Below are positions 25,715 to 32,677 of a stretch of 54,125 nt of DNA, one piece after another. The stretch lies in the IMG/VR virus record IMGVR_UViG_3300048834_001323, positions 1 through 54,125 of that record, one strand, 5' to 3'. This stretch comes from a virus. Position numbers and translations under genes: made by a program. Position 1 is the first letter of the stretch, and each line of letters starts with the position of its first letter. Under the pieces are notes generated by a model, which saw nothing but the letters and a program-made list of their open reading frames with translations, was not told the DNA's origin and ran no database searches.

Positions 25715-26665
25715 GTGAATAATCTCCCTAAACAACCCATTCTTTGCTGGAAATGCGCTGCCGAAATTTGCGTGCCATGCGGTCAAGCTGCGGCGCATGA
25801 AGTCGATTGGAAAACGCGCACCGGGCTTTGCTCGAAGTGCAAGCCTCGCGTCATTGAGTGCTTCAATTTCGGCGCAGGGATCGGGGATGCCGTCACTGCG
25901 ATGTATGCCGTGTCCGGCGCGGCGGCGGCAGGGCATCAGGTCAAGTTTTATTCAGCGCAGGCACACTGGCTTTCACGCGCTTCGTTTCCCGGCGTCGAGG
26001 TCGTTCCTTCTCAAGATAAAATCGGCATAGATTTATACACCGGATACAATCAGAACTTGAAGGCCGGAACTTCGCGCAAACAGTGGTATTGCGATAACAT
26101 CTCACGCGCCGCTGGCGTGCCGAAGTTTACTCCTGCCGTTCCTAAAGTAAACAGGCGTGTCCAAGAAAAAAGAATTGCGCTTGATGATTACGTTTTACTG
26201 GCCCCGTTTTCTGCGTGGCATACGCGCGAATGGCCGGGAGTGCATTGGGCGCGATTGGCGGCGCTGCTGGCCGATAGAGGACTTCGCGTTGCGGCGATTG
26301 GCGGATGGTCGGAAGGCGCGAAGTTGGCTGAGACTTTCTCAGGCACGTCGGCGCAATACTACTACGGCTGCGATTCCGAATGGGTGCAGGACGCGATTCT
26401 CGGCGCGCGTGGCGTTGTCGGTAATGATTCCGGCATGGCGCATTTATCGGGGATGCTTGGCGTCCCGACCGTCGCCGTTCACGCACAAGTCACGGCAGAG
26501 CAACTCTGGAGCGACACCGATGTCCTCTCTGTTGCTGCGAAGAATATGAGTTGCGTCGGCTGCGGCTGGCGCATCGAAAGAGGTTGGCGTCGAGCGTGCG
26601 AAAACCAATGCAGCGCCCTTTACTCCACATCGCCCGAACAAGTCATGGAGGCATTAAATTTATGA
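25715..26665 (+). CDS. glycosyltransferase family 9-like protein with N-terminal Cys motifs
   Basis: The GTG start lies three bases after the previous stop. The first 45 residues carry CWKCAAEICVPCG and CSKCK, a likely zinc ribbon. The rest follows the GT9 heptosyltransferase plan: GAGIGDAVTAMYAVSGAAAAG in the acceptor half, LLAPFSAWHTREWPGVHWARL, and the donor-site motif VGNDSGMAHLSGMLGVPTVAV (residues about 228-250). Such enzymes transfer sugars from nucleotide donors. Here it could modify fibres or the host envelope. Its place inside the tail-fibre cluster and its overlap with the methyltransferase suggest joint action. Confidence 0.8.
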   Translation: MNNLPKQPILCWKCAAEICVPCGQAAAHEVDWKTRTGLCSKCKPRVIECFNFGAGIGDAVTAMYAVSGAAAAGHQVKFYSAQAHWLSRASFPGVEVVPSQDKIGIDLYTGYNQNLKAGTSRKQWYCDNISRAAGVPKFTPAVPKVNRRVQEKRIALDDYVLLAPFSAWHTREWPGVHWARLAALLADRGLRVAAIGGWSEGAKLAETFSGTSAQYYYGCDSEWVQDAILGARGVVGNDSGMAHLSGMLGVPTVAVHAQVTAEQLWSDTDVLSVAAKNMSCVGCGWRIERGWRRACENQCSALYSTSPEQVMEALNL

Positions 26666-27234
26666 GCAACGAAGCAAGCAAGGCGCTCCATCGCAGGCAG
26701 AGCAATCCGTTATACCATCGCGCGTTTCGCGGTCACGGTCTGGACATCGGCTGCGGCAACGATCCGCTCCGCGCGTGCGATTGGCCGGGAATAATTCGGT
26801 TGGACACTTTCGATAAGGAAGATGGCAACGCGGAGAATATAAATAACTTTCTCCCTTATAACAATTTCGATTTTATCCACGCTTCGCAATGCCTGGAACA
26901 CATGACCGATCCGGCTGATGCGTTTCGGAATTGGCTCAAGGTACTCAAAGTTGGCGGTTACGCAGTGATTTCCGTCCCCGACTTCGATCTTTACGAACAA
27001 GGCTTTTGGCCGTCGCGCTTCAACCCCGATCATAAAAGCACATGGAGTATGGAAGCCGCGCCGAACGAAGTAGGCGTTTGTGTTTTGAATTTTGTGCGTC
27101 AATTTAATGTTCGCACGCACCTCATTCAGCTTTGCGATCAGGGCTACGATTACAGCGTCAAAGGGCGCGACCAAACTTACGAGCATCCGGGCATTGCGGA
27201 AGCGTTCATTGAGTTCGTAGTCCAGAAGTGCTAA
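26662..27234 (+). CDS. class I SAM-dependent methyltransferase
   Basis: The ATG at 26662 overlaps the GT9 stop (ATGA), so the two are coupled. The longer in-frame frame from 26551 lies inside the GT9 gene and is not used. The 190-residue product has motif I LDIGCGNDPL (residues about 27-36), an acidic residue after strand 2 in RLDTFDKED, HASQCLEHMTDP, and KVLKVGGYAVISVPDFDLY. The pattern is that of small-molecule or sugar methyltransferases of the Methyltransf_11 type. It could cap or modify the sugar added by the neighbour. Substrate unknown. Confidence 0.82.
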   Translation: MSNEASKALHRRQSNPLYHRAFRGHGLDIGCGNDPLRACDWPGIIRLDTFDKEDGNAENINNFLPYNNFDFIHASQCLEHMTDPADAFRNWLKVLKVGGYAVISVPDFDLYEQGFWPSRFNPDHKSTWSMEAAPNEVGVCVLNFVRQFNVRTHLIQLCDQGYDYSVKGRDQTYEHPGIAEAFIEFVVQKC

Positions 27235-27246
27235 AATAGCGGTATC

Positions 27247-27852
27247 ATGGGAAACAGCTTTGATGTGAACAATGACGTAAAAGAGCCGGGAATCCGCGAG
27301 TGCTGGAAAGTCGTCTTAGCGATGGCGTTGTTTTTCTTCGCGTTCTGCATCGGCACAGTGTTTGTCGTTCGCTACCAAATCGGCCAAGAAGAAATTGCGC
27401 GCGCCGCATTAGCGCAAAAAGAACAGTCGGGTTTAGTTAAAATCAGCGCGGCGAAAGCGGCGAAAATTACGAAGAAACGGAAAACGAAAATGGTAAAAAT
27501 TGCACTTGGAACAACGAAGCAAGCGGATTTAGTGTCCACGCTTTGCACAATAGGCGCGCAAATACATGGTGCATCGGCTATCCAATACGGAATTCGGCCT
27601 CGCGGTGGCGGCGCTTGGGTAAAGCTGTATGACAGCGGCTCGCCACCATCGGATTGGGGCGTTGACGGTAGTGATAACGTGAAGGCGTCGGCTGATATTC
27701 CCCCCGGCGAATACGAATCGGTTTATGAAGTTCCTTATTCTTGCGACCCCGGCGGCCCCGATGCTCCCGGTTCCGGCACAGCGCAAAGAATTTGTGAATT
27801 TGAAGTCGTTTGCATCGAAAAAGTAGTCATCACTGCGACGAAAATCGACTAA
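27247..27852 (+). CDS. single-pass membrane protein in the fibre cluster
   Basis: The 201-residue protein has one transmembrane helix at about residues 22-43 (VVLAMALFFFAFCIGTVFVV), a basic stretch KITKKRKTKM at about 74-83, and a C-terminal beta-rich region with two Cys residues (CDPGG and CEFEVVC). No strong ribosome site is visible. It lies between the methyltransferase and a fibre gene. It may anchor or modify something at the membrane, but no function can be assigned. Confidence 0.55.
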   Translation: MGNSFDVNNDVKEPGIRECWKVVLAMALFFFAFCIGTVFVVRYQIGQEEIARAALAQKEQSGLVKISAAKAAKITKKRKTKMVKIALGTTKQADLVSTLCTIGAQIHGASAIQYGIRPRGGGAWVKLYDSGSPPSDWGVDGSDNVKASADIPPGEYESVYEVPYSCDPGGPDAPGSGTAQRICEFEVVCIEKVVITATKID

Positions 27853-27857
27853 ACATC

Positions 27858-29162
27858 ATGCCTCTCGATACCGACATCCCCTATCCCGAAGCGTGCAAAC
27901 AGGCGATCCGTATTTTGCGCTTGCGCGGCGTGCCGCCTGAGCTTTGGCCGGAAGAATACAGTCTGCTCGATTTGTATTACCATGATTCCGGCTCCGGCTC
28001 AGGGAGTGGCTCTGGTTCTTCTTGGACACTGATTTCATCCGGCATCGGCATCGGTGAACCGCGTGACATCGTGACGGGCTTCGACCTGACGCTTCCTTTT
28101 TGGATTCGCTTTGAAGGCGTGCAAGGCTCCGGCTCTGGTAGTGGTAGCGGCAGCGGCTCAGGTAGTGGTAGCGGCAGTGGAAGCGGCTCAGGTAGCGGTT
28201 CTGGTAGCGGCAGCGGCTCAGGTAGCGGTTCCGGTAGCGGTAGCGGCTCTGGCAGCGGTTCCGGCTCCGGCTCCGGCTCTGGCTCCGGTAGCGGCTCTGG
28301 CAGCGGCTCCGGCTCTGGCTCCGGCTCTGGCTCCGGCTCCGGCTCCGGCTCCGGCTCAGGTAGCGGCTCCGGTTCGGGAAGTGGGTCAGGCTCAGGCTGG
28401 AAGGACGACGACGGCGACGGCTGGCCGGATATTCCGGGAGGCGATCCTGACGATGATAATCCTGATGTTGGCGGCTTTATTGGCGATCCATCTGACGACT
28501 GGCCCGGAACTAATGGCGGCACAGGCGGCGATGGTATTGATGATGCGGGAAACACCAGTGCGACTGGATGCAAATACACGCTCTCGGCAAACCCGTTCCC
28601 CGAAGATGGCACCTATACCTATCAGTGGTATCTGGTCAATAACTTCATCAATACGACCATCGGGAGTCCTCCCGATGATTACGTGACGCCCGTAACAATG
28701 GGGACAAGCCAAACGCAAACGGTCGCCATCGCCTGCGGTAGAACGGCGGTTTATCAAGCGGACGTAACGCGCATGAGCGGCGAAACAGAACTTTGCACCA
28801 AGTCCGTCATTAGCCGCGTGATGTGTTCTTGCGGGGATTGTGATTTTGAGGTGACGAGCTTCCCGGCATCCGGCACTAAGGGTTCGTCTATTACAGTTGA
28901 GGGTTCAGGGCTTCAAGACACTTTCCTGTATCTCAACAGTGTGAGCGGGGATAAATTCTCTTCGATTAGCCAGAACACCAGTGACGACAACACTATCTCG
29001 TTTACGGTTCCTTCGACATGGAGCAATGGCTCAGGCTTTACGTCTATACCGAACGACACAGAAGTAACCATTTGGATATACGACAGGCTCGTAAGTCCGA
29101 CCTGCCGTAAGGGCTTCCCCTTCACAATCAACCCCTCCGGCAGCGGCAGCGGTGGCGGCTAA
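27858..29162 (+). CDS. fibre-like protein with long Gly-Ser linker and Ig-like domain
   Basis: The ATG at 27858 is preferred over the in-frame 27810. The 434-residue protein has a short N-terminal domain with [21 protein letters not shown], then an unbroken Gly-Ser alternation at residues 90-180, then an Asp-rich calcium-loop-like stretch ([14 protein letters not shown]), an Ig-like domain ([20 protein letters not shown]) and a second beta-domain ([20 protein letters not shown]). The Ig-like part resembles the N-terminus of the hub at 19955. A flexible tether carrying an adhesive tip is the simplest reading. Confidence 0.65.
   Translation: MPLDTDIPYPEACKQAIRILRLRGVPPELWPEEYSLLDLYYHDSGSGSGSGSGSSWTLISSGIGIGEPRDIVTGFDLTLPFWIRFEGVQGSGSGSGSGSGSGSGSGSGSGSGSGSGSGSGSGSGSGSGSGSGSGSGSGSGSGSGSGSGSGSGSGSGSGSGSGSGSGSGSGSGSGSGSGSGWKDDDGDGWPDIPGGDPDDDNPDVGGFIGDPSDDWPGTNGGTGGDGIDDAGNTSATGCKYTLSANPFPEDGTYTYQWYLVNNFINTTIGSPPDDYVTPVTMGTSQTQTVAIACGRTAVYQADVTRMSGETELCTKSVISRVMCSCGDCDFEVTSFPASGTKGSSITVEGSGLQDTFLYLNSVSGDKFSSISQNTSDDNTISFTVPSTWSNGSGFTSIPNDTEVTIWIYDRLVSPTCRKGFPFTINPSGSGSGGG
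28125..28397 (+). repeat. Gly-Ser codon repeat, 91 residues
   Basis: The run of 273 bases encodes strict alternating Gly and Ser. The codons are mixed: GGC and GGT for glycine, TCC, TCT, TCA, AGC and AGT for serine. The nucleotide repeat is therefore imperfect while the peptide repeat is exact, pointing to selection at the protein level. Confidence 0.9.
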
Positions 29163-29167
29163 ATATT

Positions 29168-30136
29168 ATGGAAAATTATTGGGGTAATTACACAGTCGTT
29201 AGTGAGGAGTGTGCGTCGGTCGAGCAGCCTGATCCGGGACAGCTTTGGCCTCGCGGCGGGGACAGGCGCGGCCATGAAGAGGGTGCCGGTCATATTATTC
29301 AGGATGAAGGCACCTCGCAAACCGCCAGGTCGAAACTGAACTTTGTCGGCGCGGGCGTGACGGTGACGGACGACAGCGGCGATGATGCGACAGTCGTTAC
29401 GATTACCGATACTCCCACCGTCACTGCCTGCCAGCGCGACATCACGCAAACCGCGCACGGCCTCGCGCTCGGCGACATTGCGAAATTCGACACCGCTTTC
29501 ACCAAAGCCAAAGCGGACGCAGCCGCGAACGCCGACGTGATTGGCATAGTTTCGGCAGTCGCGGATAGCGATAATTTCACACTGGTATCAGATGGTTTTG
29601 TAACCGATTTGTCGGGTTTGACTGAGGGGCTTTATTTTCTCGATCCCACAACGGCGGGTGCAATGACGCAAACCGCGCCGACCTCGCCGGGGCAAGTCTC
29701 CAAGCCGGTATTTTTCTCGGTTTCGACAACGTCGGGTTATATCCTAAACCAGCGCGGCATCGTCATTCCGACGCCTGCCGATATTCACGAAACTTTAACT
29801 ATTCCCGTTTCTGACAACACGACCGAGCTTGTGACAGGAGCTTCGGACATGGCGTTCCCGATGCCGTTTAATTTCACGCTGCAAAGTATAAAGGCGAATG
29901 TGACAGGAGCATCGAGCAGCGGCGCAGTTACGATTGACGTGAAGAAAAACGGCACGACTATTCTCTCTACGAAAATCACGATTGACGCGAGCGAAAAAAC
30001 GAGCCTCGCAGCGGCAACAGCAGCGGTTATCAGCGTCACGTCATTCAGCATTGACGACGAACTTACATTCAGCATTGACGCGGCTGGAACCGGCGCGTTT
30101 GGCGCGACGGTGACGCTACAAGGAGTTCGCGCATGA
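29168..30136 (+). CDS. tail fibre-like structural protein
   Basis: The 322-residue product has the fibre motif SKLNFVGAGVTVTDDSGDDA at about residues 56-75, then a strand-rich region around residues 85-210 with TQTAHGLALGDIAKF, and a Thr/Val/Ser-rich C-terminal domain (SIKANVTGASSSGAVTIDVK). These elements are common in fibre and tip proteins. The start overlaps nothing but lies six bases after the previous stop. The stop overlaps the next ATG. Receptor binding is inferred. Confidence 0.65.
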   Translation: MENYWGNYTVVSEECASVEQPDPGQLWPRGGDRRGHEEGAGHIIQDEGTSQTARSKLNFVGAGVTVTDDSGDDATVVTITDTPTVTACQRDITQTAHGLALGDIAKFDTAFTKAKADAAANADVIGIVSAVADSDNFTLVSDGFVTDLSGLTEGLYFLDPTTAGAMTQTAPTSPGQVSKPVFFSVSTTSGYILNQRGIVIPTPADIHETLTIPVSDNTTELVTGASDMAFPMPFNFTLQSIKANVTGASSSGAVTIDVKKNGTTILSTKITIDASEKTSLAAATAAVISVTSFSIDDELTFSIDAAGTGAFGATVTLQGVRA

Positions 30137-30786
30137 GTGTGAACATCGTTAGTCCTTTTAGTTTAGCGAAGCCCTACACACCGCCTACAAGCGGTCAGGT
30201 GGTCTATCTCAAACCCAACGCGCCGGGCAGCGGCACGACTTGGAGCGACCAAAGTGGAGCAGGAAATCACGCTACGCTCATGGGCGGCGCGACGTGGGGT
30301 AGTGGTGAAATCGCGCTGAATGGCACGACCGGCTACATTAAAATCCCCGGCTCGGCGTCCATGCGCGGCATGGCAGGTTTGACGCTTTGTTGCTGGGTAA
30401 GAAAAGCAACGAAGGATATTAAACCGTGTGTGTGGTGGACGCCCAACAACCATTACAATTTCCGAGAAGTTTCCGGCGCTTTGCAGTTTTACTTGAATAC
30501 GACGTCGGCAAAAGGCACCATTGGTGGCACTGGCTCGACAGGCGTTCATTTTTATTGCGCTCGGTATGACGGCGCGACGATGGCTATCTATAAAGATAGC
30601 GTGCTCGTGTCTGGGCCAGTATCAAAAACCGGCACAGTGAACGACACTTCTGGCGGCGATGTGATATTGGGCGCAGAATACAATTTAGGGTTAAACCAAA
30701 ATGGCGGGTATAAGCGATTCTTAATGTATAATCGCGCGCTGAGCGAAGCAGAAATTTCAGTAATGTATCGTGGCTTCATGTCGTAG
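30133..30786 (+). CDS. LamG/concanavalin-like lectin domain protein
   Basis: The ATGA junction couples it to the preceding fibre gene. The 217-residue product is almost entirely a LamG-like jelly roll: VYLKPNAPGSGTTWSDQSGAGN, GEIALNGTTGYIKIPGS, LTLCCWVRK, MAIYKDSVLVSGP, DVILGAEYN and the closing KRFLMYNRALSEAEISVMY. Such domains bind sugars or proteins. In this position it is a good candidate for the host receptor-binding tip. Confidence 0.8.
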   Translation: MSVNIVSPFSLAKPYTPPTSGQVVYLKPNAPGSGTTWSDQSGAGNHATLMGGATWGSGEIALNGTTGYIKIPGSASMRGMAGLTLCCWVRKATKDIKPCVWWTPNNHYNFREVSGALQFYLNTTSAKGTIGGTGSTGVHFYCARYDGATMAIYKDSVLVSGPVSKTGTVNDTSGGDVILGAEYNLGLNQNGGYKRFLMYNRALSEAEISVMYRGFMS

Positions 30787-30803
30787 GACAAGGAAAATTT
30801 ATC

Positions 30804-31019
30804 ATGGCAAATTCAGCATTTGAACTGACAACTGGACTGAAGGGCGCTGATGGCACGAATGGCACGAATGGTACTGACGGCGTGTTTTCAGCAATCAACT
30901 CGCAAGTCGAAGCCGAAGCCGGAATCGAAAACACGAAGGGCATGACGGCACTACGAACCGCGCAGGCAATCGCGGCACTGGGCGGCGGCGTTTCCGACCT
31001 CACGACCTACCCACTCTGA
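30804..31019 (+). CDS. small collagen-like fibre accessory protein
   Basis: AAGGAAAA precedes the ATG. The 71-residue product has a short collagen-like stretch (GLKGADGTNGTNGTDG) followed by a helical C-terminus. It is the last gene of the rightward structural block. Its final 13 bases overlap the end of the opposite-strand lipoprotein gene. Probably a small fibre or trimerisation element. Confidence 0.5.
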   Translation: MANSAFELTTGLKGADGTNGTNGTDGVFSAINSQVEAEAGIENTKGMTALRTAQAIAALGGGVSDLTTYPL

Positions 31020-31201
31020 GCGCCGTCGTATCGAATTTTCACCAGGAACTTCTCATGGCGCGGCAAGGGGGCGGAGTCGACGCTGTTGGAAGCTGGAGGT
31101 GTTGTGTCGTCAACCGGCTCATTCGGTTTGCATCCAGCAAAGCAGCTTATGGCAACAGCAGCGGCCAAGAAAGCAGTCCAACATCTGAGATTCGTTTTCA
31201 T
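31007..31201 (-). CDS. small lipoprotein, last gene of the leftward operon
   Basis: AAGGAG lies eight bases before the ATG at 31201, which excludes the longer in-frame reading from 31255. The 64-residue product has a basic N-terminus, a hydrophobic core (residues 8-22) and a lipobox ending F21-A22-G23-C24, then a Pro/Asp/Ser-rich mature part. Signal peptidase II cleavage and lipid attachment are inferred. Small phage lipoproteins act as superinfection-exclusion proteins (Cor, Llp) or as outer spanins; nothing here separates these. It converges with, and overlaps by 13 bases, the structural block. Confidence 0.65.
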   Translation of the reverse strand: MKTNLRCWTAFLAAAVAISCFAGCKPNEPVDDTTPPASNSVDSAPLPRHEKFLVKIRYDGAQSG

Positions 31202-31226
31202 TTTTTGCTTCTCCTTAATTACGTTT

Positions 31227-31430
31227 TTATACAACAGGCTCTTCCAGAGGGCCAATCCAAGATGGCGTATCTCCCATTATATCGAGAAGCATGGACTCTT
31301 TTTGAGAGGGGTAAATTACTTCGCCGCTTTCGATGTCCACATAGACAATAATGGCAATCGGCAACTTGCATTCCGGGTCTGTCATCCAATACCATCCCGT
31401 TTGAGTTGGTCTTTCTTTTGTCCACTCCAT
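31227..31430 (-). CDS. unknown small phage protein
   Basis: The ATG at 31430 follows AGGAGAAG at good spacing; the preceding in-frame TTG is less likely. The 67-residue product is Trp-rich near the start (MEWTKERPTQTGWYWM) and then alternates strands (PIAIIVYVDIESGEVIYPS). The WTKERPTQxGWYW pattern is seen in small DUF551-like phage proteins. Function unknown. Confidence 0.6.
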   Translation of the reverse strand: MEWTKERPTQTGWYWMTDPECKLPIAIIVYVDIESGEVIYPSQKESMLLDIMGDTPSWIGPLEEPVV

Positions 31431-31446
31431 CAATCTTCTCCTATAA

Positions 31447-31977
31447 TTAAACGAGCGACAAGGATTTTACCAGAACCCCATCCTTTGCCGCGATGTAGAT
31501 GGCTAAACTATCATAAGAATGCTCCGAGACGCTCTCCCAATCACAAGCATCCGGCCCAAAGTAATCGCGCACCGCCAACTGAACAAGCTCTTTAGGAACC
31601 TTTCGACCGGCGATGTTGGCGACCTTTTTGATGTCGTTCGGGCTGTAGTATTCCGCCAGTTTGTTGTAGCGCACTTCAAGAATGGAAGCGACCGCTGCGG
31701 CTCTCGCCATCTCGCCCATCGCGTTCGCGTTTTGCGCGCCGCCATGAGGCATTTCAAAAAGCAGGCCTGCCGGATCGTGTTGCTTAATAATGCGGCGCAA
31801 GGACTTGTAAAGCCCCTGCACCCGCAAAATGTTGTCGTCGGCCACGCGCATTTGCAGCTTCTTGTTCGCCTTTGGCATATTGATGACGCCATGATCAACA
31901 ATCCGTTCGGACGGGACTTCAATCACAGCCCATCCCCATGTTCCTATGCCGACATCGCTGAGTAAAATGTTTTTCAT
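31447..31977 (-). CDS. RuvC-like Holliday-junction resolvase
   Basis: The ATG at 31977 starts two bases after the previous stop; an in-frame TTG at 31983 is an alternative. The 176-residue product follows the RNase H-like RuvC plan: KNILLSDVGIGTWGWAVIEV with a first acidic residue (D8), LLFEMPHGGAQNANAMGEMAR with the Glu after strand 4, EYYSPNDIKKVANIAGRKVPKE, and EHSYDSLAIYIAA with the last acidic pair. It would resolve branched replication or recombination intermediates before packaging. The family assignment is by motif order. Confidence 0.75.
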   Translation of the reverse strand: MKNILLSDVGIGTWGWAVIEVPSERIVDHGVINMPKANKKLQMRVADDNILRVQGLYKSLRRIIKQHDPAGLLFEMPHGGAQNANAMGEMARAAAVASILEVRYNKLAEYYSPNDIKKVANIAGRKVPKELVQLAVRDYFGPDACDWESVSEHSYDSLAIYIAAKDGVLVKSLSLV

Positions 31978-31979
31978 AG

Positions 31980-32201
31980 TCAAGTATCACTGAATAAAAT
32001 CCCGCATCCCATCATCAGAACAGACCACTCCATATCCGTTAATTCTATTTCTTCATGGATTTTATTGAGAATATAGGCCGGAGTTTTCCCCTCCTGAATC
32101 CCCTCCATCAAAATCACACTTGCCTGCTCCGACTTTTCGCCGGATAAAATCTGATCCGGCCCCACTTCATCTAAAAAATGAATTTCTCTTGTGTTTGGCA
32201 T
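31980..32201 (-). CDS. unknown small acidic protein
   Basis: AAGGAGA precedes the ATG. The 73-residue product is acidic (EIHFLDEVGPDQILSGEKSE) and ends with a hydrophobic stretch (WSVLMMGCGILF). Its stop lies two bases before the resolvase start. No family is recognised. Confidence 0.5.
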   Translation of the reverse strand: MPNTREIHFLDEVGPDQILSGEKSEQASVILMEGIQEGKTPAYILNKIHEEIELTDMEWSVLMMGCGILFSDT

Positions 32202-32203
32202 TT

Positions 32204-32677
32204 TTATTTCTCCTTGTAAACAAATACATTGTCCGGCAACGCCTCCAACAAATTCAGAACGGCTTTATCTTTTGTTTCTTCCTGGCCGCGCCACGTTGGA
32301 AATTCCAGCGCGATCCTGTCCCATTTATCAGACCAAAAATCAAGCATCCTGACCGAGTTCTTCACGACCGCATCATTGACGGGGCCATGCTGATTGTCGT
32401 GCGTTTGGAATAGGCCGGGAATGGTTGTGAGATTGCATTCAGGCAGGCATATCTCTCCGGCGTGCATGATGCCGTAGAGCTTTTTCTGCTTTTTACGCCG
32501 ATGCAACAATTCCCCGAACGCGACCGGCATCCACTTGAAATGCTTAGTAGCGACCGTTCCTTCGCCTCGATCCAGTATGACCCTGCCCTGCTTATCGACG
32601 AGGCTACCGGCGCATACAAAGATGGCATCGGCTACGTCCAACTCTTCCCATATATCTTCTCCTATAATTAAATTCAT
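32204..32677 (-). CDS. macro-domain-like phage protein (tentative)
   Basis: The 157-residue product overlaps the primase stop (ATGA). The texture of a nucleotide-binding alpha/beta domain is visible: ADAIFVCAGSLVDKQGRVI, a basic loop, IPGLFQTHDNQHGP, RIALEFPTWRGQEETKDKAV and LPDNVFVYKEK at the end. The last two elements resemble the closing part of ADP-ribose-binding macro domains, but key glycine loops are not clear. Treat the family as a guess; the gene itself is secure from context. Confidence 0.45.
   Translation of the reverse strand: MNLIIGEDIWEELDVADAIFVCAGSLVDKQGRVILDRGEGTVATKHFKWMPVAFGELLHRRKKQKKLYGIMHAGEICLPECNLTTIPGLFQTHDNQHGPVNDAVVKNSVRMLDFWSDKWDRIALEFPTWRGQEETKDKAVLNLLEALPDNVFVYKEK

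Noticed and set aside
28111-28686. Ala/Val-rich frame inside the Gly-Ser linker
   Set aside because: It is the shifted reading of the Gly-Ser codon repeat.
31086-31595. 169-residue plus-strand frame past the structural block
   Set aside because: It runs antisense to the lipoprotein, the small gene at 31227 and the resolvase, all of which have good ribosome sites.
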